Shown here one piece after another: positions 56,517 to 64,000 of a DNA stretch of 64,000 bases. Both the position numbers and the translations under genes were made by a program. The notes beneath the pieces are model-generated. The model did no database searches, was not told the origin of the DNA, and worked only from the letters and a program-made list of their open reading frames with translations. Position 1 is the stretch's first letter; the number at the start of each line of letters is the position of its first letter. The DNA comes from Andalucia godoyi (Eukaryota > Discoba > Jakobea > Jakobida > Andaluciidae): positions 186,001 to 250,000 of the forward strand of contig VRVR01000033.1 of NCBI GenBank assembly GCA_009859145.1, given 5' to 3'.

Positions 56517-57437
56517 ATGAAGAAAAAGGTTCTGTTGATGGGAAAGTCGAACGCGGGAAAGACGTCGATGCGGTCGATTATTTTTGCGAATTATGTTGCG
56601 CGAGACACGATGCGGCTTGGAGCGACGATTGATGTGGAGCATTCACATGTGAAGTTTCTTGGAAACCTGGTGCTGAACATCTGGGATTGTGGTGGCCAGG
56701 ACACGTTTATGGAGAATTATTTGCAGAGTCAGCGCGATCATATTTTCCGGAATGTCGAAGTCTTGATTTATCTGTTTGATATCGAGTCCCGCGAATACGT
56801 CAAGGATCTGCAGTACTACAAGTCCATTGTGGAGGCGCTGAAGGAGCACTCGGAAAACGCGCAGATTTTCTGTCTGATCCACAAGATGGATCTTGTTGCA
56901 GAGGAGCAGCGAGAAATTGTGTTTGCGCAAAAGGAGGCAGAGCTGAAGAAGGCATCACAGCCGTTCAACATCCGCTGCTACAAGACGTCGATCTGGGATG
57001 AAACGCTGTATGCCGCATGGTCTGCAATCGTGAATGCGCTGATTCCGAACGTCAACACCCTTGCGCGGCACCTCGAGCACTTCGCGTCGGTGTGCGACGC
57101 TGACGAAGTCGTGTTGTTTGAGAGAGCGACGTTCTTGGTCATTGCCTCGGCGACGATCAAGCAGCAGCAGGACGTTCACAGGTTCGAGAAAATCTCAAAC
57201 ATCATCAAGCAGTTCAAGCTCTCAAGCTCAAAGCTGCAGGGTGCGCAGTTTGCGTCGCTGGAAGTGCGGAACAACTCTTTTGCGGCCTTCATGGAAGCAT
57301 TTACCTCCAATACGTACATTATGATTGTTTCTTCGGACGTCTCCATCCAGTCCGCAAGTATCCATATGAATGTGTCTGTGGCGAGACAGCACTTTGAAAA
57401 ACTCCAGTCCAGCTCACAGGCGGCAAACGTGCTCTAG
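56517..57437 (+). CDS. RRAGA: Rag-type GTPase (RagA/B, Gtr1-like)
   Basis: RagA/Gtr1 pairs with RagC/Gtr2 on the lysosome to signal amino-acid status to TORC1. The 306-residue length is typical. G-motifs are P-loop GKSNAGKTS (9-17), the G2 Thr near [10 protein letters not shown]3 WDCGGQ (56-61) and G4 HKMD (122-125), which is diagnostic of RagA rather than RagC. The C-terminal ~130 residues form the Roadblock-like dimer domain, including [18 protein letters not shown]. There is no lipid-modification motif, as usual for Rags. It is intronless and read from an A/G-rich leader. Confidence 0.95.
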   Translation: MKKKVLLMGKSNAGKTSMRSIIFANYVARDTMRLGATIDVEHSHVKFLGNLVLNIWDCGGQDTFMENYLQSQRDHIFRNVEVLIYLFDIESREYVKDLQYYKSIVEALKEHSENAQIFCLIHKMDLVAEEQREIVFAQKEAELKKASQPFNIRCYKTSIWDETLYAAWSAIVNALIPNVNTLARHLEHFASVCDADEVVLFERATFLVIASATIKQQQDVHRFEKISNIIKQFKLSSSKLQGAQFASLEVRNNSFAAFMEAFTSNTYIMIVSSDVSIQSASIHMNVSVARQHFEKLQSSSQAANVL

Positions 57438-58082
57438 AAGATTTTGTTCCATCCATAATTCCATCCTGTCCCACCCATCCATACCCTGGCTCTGCTCTGA
57501 ACTGCGTGTGCCTGCGTGCATGTATGCGTGTCCTACATGTGTTAAAGAATTAATTAAAAAAAAAAAGATAATTCAATCACCGTTGCCGCTTATTGCGATA
57601 TGATGAAGCCATCTGAAGCGCACCAAAACAGGAACACTGCCATGCGCCATGCGTCTGTTATCTTAGCAACTCCGTCATACGATGCCCGATTCGTTTCGCC
57701 CCATTTTGATCATGAAATCCCTATGTAAATACGCCACCGCGTTGCATTGTGCATGTTGCTGGGTTGCAGCATTGATTATGGGTGATCGGCGATGATTATC
57801 CGTGGTTAGTGTACAATGTAGGCGAAGAACTGAAAGTCCCTGCGGCTCTGGGAGCGCCTTCGCAAATAGAACGGAAACGAACTCGAGAGGCTGTGCGGGG
57901 TGTTGTCTTTTTACTATTTAGAAAAAGGGCACAAGGAAGAAGAAGATGAAGGACAAGGAGAAGATCAATAAACACACACATACACACGCACACACAAAAC
58001 AAAAAAAAGAAAAAGAAAAAAGAAAAGGAAAGGAAAGGAAAGGAAAGGAAAGAAGGACTGGCTGTTGTTTTTCCTTGATTGT
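57438..58082 (+). other. 645-base convergent spacer, no gene recognised
   Basis: This lies between the Rag GTPase and MPP-beta stops. It has an A-run at 57554-57564, a CA-rich stretch near 57973-57997 and an AGGAA repeat at 58026-58050. The G/C-balanced middle (57600-57890) is unusually long for a convergent spacer here and could carry a non-coding RNA, but I see no tRNA or snRNA signature. Confidence 0.35.
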
Positions 58083-59495
58083 CTAGTAGCGGAGCATGTA
58101 AGTGAGTCTACGGAAACGGTTCAGGTCCGGAAGCGACTCGGTCGGTCCAATGGCGGCAAGCGACACCTCCTGATCATACACGTACTTCATCATGGTCTCT
58201 CGCAGCACCTTTGCATCGACATTGTCGATTAGCGCAAACATTTCCGCGGGAGAAATACGTCTTCCGTACGCCAAAACCTCTCTTCCAATGTCGTCACAGA
58301 CTGCTGCATTGTCATCCAAAGCCATCATTGCCTGAGCCTTGAGCTGGGCCTTTGCACGCTCAACGTCCTCCTCAGTAGTCTTCATGCACATGCGAGTGAG
58401 TTCGTGCATGACCTCGTATGCAACGTCGTCCAAACGACCAGGCTTTCCGACAACATACACTCCGAACAAACCGGTGTCCTTGTAGCAAGTGTTGAAGGCC
58501 GAAACATGACTGACAAGATCATCCGCTACGAGTGCCTGGACAAGCTTTGATCCCATATTTGCACCTGCTGCGCCTGACGCACGGGACCAGGAGCCAAGCA
58601 TTGTCTGTGCAACCATCAGCGGCACACTATCCGGGTTCACCCACGACGCGCCCTCGAATCCGATTGCAACATGTGCCTCGTGCATTTCGTCATTGCGAAC
58701 ACGCACGTCTGCACCGACAAATCGAACCTTCCCTGCGCTGGCATGTCCACTGGCGTCCAGCAACGGTCCGGAGCCCACAGTCGGGACCTTTTCAAATGCA
58801 CGCGACACCAACTCGACAATCTTCTCGTGCTGGATGTTTCCGGCAGCAGCAACAACCATTCGCGGAGCAGTGTAGAACGCATTGACGTAGTTGACGATGT
58901 CATCGCGCTTCATGTTGCGAATGTTCTTTTCGTTGCCGAGAATGTTGCGTGCAAGTGACGATCCCTGGAACGCTACGGCATGCAGATGGTCAAAGACCGC
59001 TTCATAATGGTTATTCTCAACTTCTTGTTTTTCCCTCAGAATAACCTGACGCTCTGCATCGACAGCCGCCTCCGAGATTGCCGAGCGCTGCAAGATATCC
59101 GCAATGATGTCGACTGCTTTCGGCACGTCGTTTGCGAATGCACGGGCATAGAACGCCGTCATTTCGCGTGACGTATACGCATTCAGATGTGCACCAAGCG
59201 ATTCAATCTCGAGCTCGAGTGCAGCTTGCGGCCGCGAAGCAGTTCCTTTGAACAGAACGTGCTCGAGGAAATGCGCCACCCCATTGTTATTCGCATTCTC
59301 AAACCGCGACCCAGTGTCAATCCACACCCCAAGAGACGCTGTGTTTCCATGGCGCTCCTGCGTCGCAACACGCAGTCCAGACGGAAGAGTCGTCATCTTC
59401 GTTGACGGATAACGAAGAATGTGCGAAGGAAGATTCGCACTCGACATGCGCCGGAGGCCGCTCGCCATCGTCATCACACGCGTCGAAAACAGCAT
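58083..59495 (-). CDS. PMPCB: mitochondrial processing peptidase beta subunit
   Basis: The catalytic subunit of MPP removes transit peptides from imported mitochondrial proteins. The 470 residues start with a basic leader (MLFSTRVMTMASGLRRMSS). The inverted zinc motif HFLEH is at 75-79 and the third ligand is probably Glu155 in VILREKQEVEN. Other family blocks are GVWIDTGSRFE, HLNAYTSREMTAFYARA and PRMVVAAAGNIQHE. The intact HxxEH marks a catalytic beta subunit rather than alpha-MPP; a bifunctional MPP/complex III core 1 is possible. The ATG at 59495 is the first in frame. P-protein, H-protein and SHMT in this window would be among its substrates. Confidence 0.95.
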   Translation of the reverse strand: MLFSTRVMTMASGLRRMSSANLPSHILRYPSTKMTTLPSGLRVATQERHGNTASLGVWIDTGSRFENANNNGVAHFLEHVLFKGTASRPQAALELEIESLGAHLNAYTSREMTAFYARAFANDVPKAVDIIADILQRSAISEAAVDAERQVILREKQEVENNHYEAVFDHLHAVAFQGSSLARNILGNEKNIRNMKRDDIVNYVNAFYTAPRMVVAAAGNIQHEKIVELVSRAFEKVPTVGSGPLLDASGHASAGKVRFVGADVRVRNDEMHEAHVAIGFEGASWVNPDSVPLMVAQTMLGSWSRASGAAGANMGSKLVQALVADDLVSHVSAFNTCYKDTGLFGVYVVGKPGRLDDVAYEVMHELTRMCMKTTEEDVERAKAQLKAQAMMALDDNAAVCDDIGREVLAYGRRISPAEMFALIDNVDAKVLRETMMKYVYDQEVSLAAIGPTESLPDLNRFRRLTYMLRY

Positions 59496-60033
59496 CTTTC
59501 TCAACAAATATATAACAATATTATTCTTATTATTATTATTATTATTATTATTATATCAGATTCTTCTTCTCCTTGGTTCCCGTGGACTACGCCTCCCCCC
59601 TCTGAGTATCTGTATCTGTATCTGTATAGCTGTTTGTAAACAACAAAAGAACCAAACAAAAAACAAAAAACAAAAAGGAAAAGAGAAAGAGAAAGAGAAA
59701 GAGAAAGAGAAAGGAAAACAAGAAAACTCAACAGACGCACACCAGACGAACGAGGGTTATTGGTACTGCACTGAGTGGACCGAGCAGGGCAGAACGAGAG
59801 AGGGTTAAAAATATGTGGGGGCACAATACAAAATGCTCGGGGAAGTGGTTTAGCATCAAGTCGACTTGATGCTTGTCTACGATCGGATGAATTGACCCGC
59901 AAGGATGAGAAACGTGCTGCAGGCGCTTGCTGGAGGGTGGTAGAGAACAAAGGGTAGAGGGTAGAGGGTAGAGGATAGAGGATAGAGGATAGAGGATAGA
60001 GGGTGGGAGCTGAGGAAAGGATTTAGGGAGGCG
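59496..60033. promoter_or_regulatory. divergent MPP-beta/DUSP spacer with several simple repeats
   Basis: It holds a (TTA)n run at 59525-59554, an (AAAGAG)n-type tract at about 59680-59714, and an imperfect 7-8-base minisatellite of GGTAGAG/GATAGAG units at 59943-60003 that ends 30 bases before the phosphatase ATG. No gene was seen. Confidence 0.6.
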
Positions 60034-61014
60034 ATGGACTTGCATGAAGTGTATCCACGACTGTTTATCTCGTCGCTGCGCGAAGCAGAGGATGTGTCTT
60101 TGCTGAAGGCGCACAAGATTGCACTTGTGATTAATGTTGCACACCGAATCGACTCTGCGTATCATCCTCAACATTTCCAGTATCTCACGCTGTCGCTGTC
60201 GGACGATGTCCACCAGGACCTTCTCTCTGCGTTTCCGGTTATTTTCCCGGCAATCCAGAACATTCTTCGATTCGATGTCATTGAGCGCGGAACAGTGCTT
60301 ATTCACTGTCTTGCGGGCCGATCGCGCTCTGCATCCGTCGCACTGGGATTCATTCTCTATGATCTCATGTGCAGAATAAAAGAAGATCGGCTGGAAGAAG
60401 GATACTCGGCGTTTCCATGCTCCATGCAAAACTGGGTCAAACACATGTTCCCGGTCTGCACGTCTCCTTCTCTTCCTGCAGCTGCCGCAACATCCATTCC
60501 GTCCTTTGCGGGATATTCGCGTTCTCCAGCGGCTTTTGCCAGCCCAATGCCGGTAGCCGTACAACACCAACACAGCACTAGCGGTAGCACTCCCAGTAAC
60601 AGCATTGGGACTGATAATCTGCTTGACCAGGAGTTGGCAACGAAAATCCCAAATTCCCTAGAGTTCCTGAAAAAGGCACTGGCGAGGTTCTCTGCCCTGC
60701 ATCCGCCGACTCGGATCAACGAAAACTTTTTCTGCCAGCTGCGGCTGTTTGTCTCCAAGCAGTGTTCGTTGGAGTTTTGTGCTTCCAGGAGGAACCAGAA
60801 ACTGGCTGCACAGAGCATCAGGAATCGTGAGCAGATCAAGGAGTTGTCGGATCTTGGAATCATGACGCCCGCACGAACACCCAGGAGTGATACTCGCACA
60901 TCGATGCTCAGCGCAAGCACAAGCAGCAGCACAGGTATGCTTTCGAGCGACGGTGCATTTACTGTGAGTGCTGCGGACGGTCACCCGAGCAGCGCGGGAA
61001 CTGCCAACCACTGA
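60034..61014 (+). CDS. dual-specificity protein phosphatase
   Basis: The 326-residue protein has an N-terminal DUSP domain at about 5-130, starting with VYPRLFISSLREAEDVSLL. The phosphate-binding loop is HCLAGRSRSA with catalytic Cys92 and Arg98; the general acid is probably an Asp in LSLSDDVHQD. It should dephosphorylate Tyr and Ser/Thr of protein substrates, perhaps MAP kinases. The C-terminal ~190 residues are mostly disordered and Ser-rich, with one basic helical stretch (SLEFCASRRNQKLAAQSIRN). There is no kinase-docking rhodanese domain, so it is an atypical DUSP. The stop is TGA. Confidence 0.88.
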   Translation: MDLHEVYPRLFISSLREAEDVSLLKAHKIALVINVAHRIDSAYHPQHFQYLTLSLSDDVHQDLLSAFPVIFPAIQNILRFDVIERGTVLIHCLAGRSRSASVALGFILYDLMCRIKEDRLEEGYSAFPCSMQNWVKHMFPVCTSPSLPAAAATSIPSFAGYSRSPAAFASPMPVAVQHQHSTSGSTPSNSIGTDNLLDQELATKIPNSLEFLKKALARFSALHPPTRINENFFCQLRLFVSKQCSLEFCASRRNQKLAAQSIRNREQIKELSDLGIMTPARTPRSDTRTSMLSASTSSSTGMLSSDGAFTVSAADGHPSSAGTANH

Positions 61015-61165
61015 CTCGTTCCGAGAGTCCATTTTTTTAATTTTATTAATATATATACATATTTGTTTTATATTTTCGTATCATGTTGTACAGCATCATG
61101 TAATGTAATATATAGTGTATTAGCATGCTGTTCTGTTGGATGCCGGTGGTGCCGGTGTGCCTTTC

Positions 61166-61924
61166 TCACTTTTTGTGAAAGTGTCGTCTGTCAGAGGACA
61201 GGTTCGCTGGCGAGCTGGACAGTGGCTGCATCTGGCTCCGGGAGCTTGCAAACGAATTGAAAGTGGAGTCGCGTACGCTGACGGACTGTCGTCCAACTCC
61301 AGTGTATGAAGCGGAATGTTGCGACCACTGTTGCTGCTGCTGCTGCGACGGTTTTGTGACCGATGACTGCTGGAGATTCCCAATGACAGTATGCTTCCTT
61401 CGAATGTCTTCTTGTAAATGGGCTACTCGTTGCTCCAGCAAGCTGTTCGCTTCTTTCAGGATCCGGCATTCCTCGGACATTCTGACGTTCTCCACACTGT
61501 CCATCTTGTTCAAGCTGCTTCGTGGATTCATCATTTCCTTGCTGCGAGCCGCCGCCGTCTTTAGTTCCCGATTTTCTCTCTCCAGCGCGTCGAGCTTCTT
61601 GCTTGTCTTTTCGGACCACGATTCCCATACGATTTTCAAGGTGCGCAGCAGTTCCATGTCCGTCTTCATTTGCTCGACGTCCTTTTTCTGAGCCTCATAC
61701 TTTCCCTGCAAGGTCGTCATGTTGACATGAATTCGACGGAGGTATTCGGCAGCAGCCGCATGGCCCTGCAAACTCGGGATGAGTTGCAGCTTCGTTTGGT
61801 CAAGCTCGGCTGTCAGCCGCTGCACAAGCGATGAGAGAATCGCTACTTCATCCGCAGCATCGGGCTGCCCCAGGACACGCGAACTGGCTTCTGAAGCACC
61901 CTGTGTCGGTGTTCGTTTGGCCAT
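61166..61924 (-). CDS. small coiled-coil protein
   Basis: The 252 residues are read from the ATG at 61924. Helical heptads cover about 25-195, for example LVQRLTAELDQTKLQLIPSL and SKKLDALERENRELKTAAA. A Gln run and a Ser-rich tail ending DRRHFHKK follow. No domain was recognised. The heptads suggest an oligomer or a centrosomal, flagellar or vesicle tether role, all guesses. The gene converges on the phosphatase gene. The frame goes on upstream only to a TTG. Confidence 0.6.
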   Translation of the reverse strand: MAKRTPTQGASEASSRVLGQPDAADEVAILSSLVQRLTAELDQTKLQLIPSLQGHAAAAEYLRRIHVNMTTLQGKYEAQKKDVEQMKTDMELLRTLKIVWESWSEKTSKKLDALERENRELKTAAARSKEMMNPRSSLNKMDSVENVRMSEECRILKEANSLLEQRVAHLQEDIRRKHTVIGNLQQSSVTKPSQQQQQQWSQHSASYTGVGRQSVSVRDSTFNSFASSRSQMQPLSSSPANLSSDRRHFHKK

Positions 61925-62098
61925 CTTTGCTGCTTTCGGGAACTGAGGCAAGTTCTCCTAGATTCAGTTTTTTTTTTTTTTTTTGGTTTCAAAAACGAAG
62001 AACAAACGAAAACGACGAGACGTTTAAAAAGCAGAGTAAGCAAACCCTTCGTGTTATCACACATGGAAAATTAAGAATGATGGGGTTTCCCGGGCTGT

Positions 62099-62420
62099 TC
62101 ATACGAGTTTTTGTGTAGTATTAATGCCAGTGCTTTGTGCAGTCGCAGTCACAGTCGAAGCTGCAGTCAATGGCCTTGCGGCGAGGCCTGAAACGGATTT
62201 TTCGTCCACAATGCGGTCTGCATCCATAACCAGTAAGCACGTGTTTTGTACATGAGTGAAATTCCACCGAGCCCGCAGGTCTTTTCTCAGGTCACGCAAA
62301 AAAGAAAAAGAAAAAAGACAAGATGGATGAAAGAAAATCGAGAGACAAACAACAATGGAGTCACATACCGAGTTCCGCTTCGAGCGCGTCGTCAAACTGC
62401 TCTGGAATGCTTTCGGCCAT
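62099..62420 (-). CDS. possible small two-exon gene
   Basis: On the minus strand an ATG at 62420 opens MAESIPEQFDDALEAEL, followed at once by a GTATGT donor (62368). After an 88-nt pyrimidine-rich intron (62281-62368), an AG before ACCTGCGGGC continues the frame: DLRARWNFTHVQNTCLLVMD and on to TGA. The joined product would be 77 residues. Donor sequence and phase agree with the better-supported introns in the window, but the acceptor (AAAAG) is weak and no family was recognised. Confidence 0.35.
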
Positions 62421-62687
62421 ACGAGTAACGCACCTTACGCCCCCTTCTTCCCAAAGGGTATCTGCAAACAAGCAAAAAAGAAGAAGAGTACTGCAAACCG
62501 ACGAGAAAAACGAAAGCATTAATCAGTCCGGGATGTGCAGAGTGGAGGAGACACGACTTTTCTGGAATTTTCGGACCAAGTGATGCTCCGACTTGATACT
62601 TACTAGAGCGCAGTTTGAATTATTATTAGTCATCGCCTGCATCACACACTGAACATGACGAATAGACATGCATATTCAATTTTGCAT

Positions 62688-62768
62688 GGAAGGGGATAGG
62701 CCCCAACACGCCTCACAGCGCTCTTCAGATAAATGTTCCGCGCTCCGTTTCCCAATCTCGATCAATCG
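62688..62768 (+). repeat. dispersed repeat A, copy 2
   Basis: About 80 bases align with 10534-10612 in the same orientation, beginning GGGGATAGGCCCCAACACGC versus GGGGATAGACCCCAGCACGC. The copies are diverged and not flanked by visible target duplications. Confidence 0.55.
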
Positions 62769-63402
62769 GTGAGCCACCTTCTCAGCGTGACACGTTGTTT
62801 CTGAGAAGGGTGCATTTTTTTGATTCCGACGGCCCTAGCAGCAGGCGCTTTCGTGTCCTCAGTTGCAGCGATTGATGCAACTGGAGCTACGAGAGGAAGA
62901 GGCGGTAGGCGTAGTGACACGTGGTCTCTTAGGAGGTCTGCGGGACCTAGGAGGCCCTGTATCACGAATTCCTGTGAAACAAGCGTGCTAGTGTCGGCCA
63001 GTATTGACCGTGTCTGTTTATGTACACTTCCTTCCGTATGCATGACAATGACGTGTTATTAGTCATCAGCTGAGCTGTCACCAAAGACAGATCCAAGCCA
63101 CATGTTTTTATTATAGTTGGGGAGGACATCACCAATTCCATGCAGTCAAAAGGATCATCGCAACCGGCATATTTCCCATACGATTCAACATTCAAAAATT
63201 GAAATGTTGAAATGTTGGAGGAAACAGAATGTGGCCGGCGGCGCTGCACATCGCATCCGCAATTCTCACGTGCGCATCGTGTGGCTGATTTTCAATACGG
63301 TGTGACACATCGATCACATCCTCGTGATATGATCATCCGCAGTTTGATCAACAAGGTGCGGCGAGAGGGAATCAACCGGTTTCTTGGTTCTCGGTATCCT
63401 CG

Positions 63403-63500
63403 GGCATGGTCGGTTTGCGTTTGCAGAGAAGATTCCTCTCTGGAGCCGTGGGTGTTTTGTCCCTTGATGAAAGGTGCCGCTGGAGGGTTCGATTACAAAA
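63403..63500 (+). repeat. dispersed repeat B, copy 2
   Basis: About 95 bases align with 25590-25680, ending in the common GAGGGTTCGATTA. The copies are diverged, and the end resembles a pol III B-box or T-loop sequence. Confidence 0.55.
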
Positions 63501-63880
63501 GACAAAGCAAACAGAAGGAACAACAGAGAGAGAACGAAAAGTGGACTTGACTACGGTAAGACAATCGCGTCTCCTTAGGGTTAGATACGTAAAAGTCAAG
63601 CTTCTGCTATAAGTGTGTTTGCTTGATGTTCAATGTTGACACGCAAAAACGGTAAACCGTTTGTAAAACACTCTGGGCGCGGCGGGCAACACAAGTTTTC
63701 TCTTTGCAACTCTTGTTGTCTGTGTTCTATTTTTTCTTCTTCTTCGCTAATACACACTCGACTGGGTTCGTTTGGGTTGCTTTCCGAGGCCGCTCAAGTC
63801 TAGTTGTTATTGTTTATTGTTTATTGTTTATTGTTATTGTTATTGTTATTATTTTTGGGAGGCGCGAGAGTTGGAAAGCG

Positions 63881-64000
63881 ATGGCCACGATTACCGATGA
63901 GCTGATCAAGCGATTGGTGAAGGAACAGGAGTTGTTTCGAACGTACGAACTGAATGATATACTGTATCTGCATTTCAAAGGCCTGATGCGAATTTCCAAC
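63881..64000 (+). CDS. DNAAF1: axonemal dynein assembly factor DNAAF1/LRRC50-like, 3' partial
   Basis: Only the first 40 residues lie in the window. MATITDELIKRLVKEQELF is followed by YELNDILYLHFKGLMRISN, which matches the conserved start of DNAAF1 (LRRC50/ODA7), just before its leucine-rich repeats. The family pre-assembles outer and inner dynein arms in the cytoplasm of organisms with motile cilia. Other LRR proteins such as LRRC6 or U2A' have different openings. It is the only direct hint of a flagellum in the window. Confidence 0.75.
   Translation, partial: MATITDELIKRLVKEQELFRTYELNDILYLHFKGLMRISN

Larger units (their letters stand above)
62421..63880. other. 1.46-kb gene-poor stretch with two dispersed-repeat copies
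   Basis: It contains repeat A copy 2 (62688-62768), repeat B copy 2 (about 63403-63500), a short hairpin at 62860-62883 (CAGTTGC/GCAACTG), the 12-mer TTATTAGTCATC twice (near 62619 and 63056), a telomere-like CTTAGGGTTAG at 63574-63584 and a TTATTGTT repeat at 63804-63852. No credible coding region is seen. Confidence 0.5.

Noticed and set aside
58118-58140. CAGGTCCGGAAG resembling the SRP RNA core
   Set aside because: It is inside the MPP-beta coding sequence, with no matching SRP Alu or S-domain helices around it.
63494-63505. GGTTCGATTAC as the T-arm of a tRNA
   Set aside because: The flanking bases do not pair into a T-stem or acceptor stem and no anticodon arm can be drawn; the same word occurs in the diverged copy at 25670.

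Overview
The window is nuclear DNA of a gene-dense, intron-poor eukaryotic microbe. Almost every gene is one long open frame of normal eukaryotic type. Examples are a Prp40 splicing factor, CPSF2, dyskerin, a CDK8-like kinase, ALG12, a RagA-type GTPase, the NEDD8 E1 regulatory subunit and the beta subunit of the mitochondrial processing peptidase. TAA, TAG and TGA all end genes, so the code is standard. The right edge carries the start of an axonemal dynein assembly factor (DNAAF1/LRRC50 type), so the organism probably builds a motile flagellum. With few introns, short spacers and many A/G- or C/T-only tracts this suggests a free-living flagellated protist. I cannot name the lineage from the sequence alone.

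Layout, left to right. 0-10.5 kb: the 3' end of a secreted or surface-type protein, then a glycine/serine one-carbon group. This group is the P-protein of glycine cleavage (+), a DPP8/9-like peptidase (-), and the H-protein (-) head to head with mitochondrial SHMT (+). 10.8-18.4 kb: Prp40, ALG12 and CPSF2. 18.6-25.5 kb: a fucosyltransferase-like type II membrane protein, a secreted EGF-like protein, a PH-domain protein and a small orphan. 26-30 kb: an intron-bearing mRNA cap methyltransferase-like gene and an oligopeptidase B/PREPL-like peptidase. 30-42 kb: a disordered orphan, a type I membrane protein, an LRR-SH3 scaffold and a long coiled-coil protein. 42-48 kb: dyskerin, a CDK8-like kinase with one intron, and an ER protein disulfide isomerase. 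48-56 kb: a giant propeller/solenoid protein that resembles spatacsin at its C-terminus, and the NEDD8 E1 subunit. 56-62 kb: a Rag GTPase, MPP-beta, a dual-specificity phosphatase and a small coiled-coil protein. 62-64 kb: a doubtful small spliced gene, a gene-poor stretch with two dispersed-repeat copies, and the DNAAF1 start.

How the genes relate. P-protein, H-protein and SHMT act in one mitochondrial pathway (glycine to methylene-THF to serine) and lie within 9 kb, with H and SHMT sharing one promoter region. The MPP-beta product would process the transit peptides these three carry. Prp40, CPSF2, dyskerin and the cap-methyltransferase homologue are RNA-processing factors, but they are scattered rather than clustered. 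Introns, where present, tend to use GTATG donors and ATAG acceptors. No CRISPR array, rRNA or convincing tRNA gene was seen, and no intact transposon.
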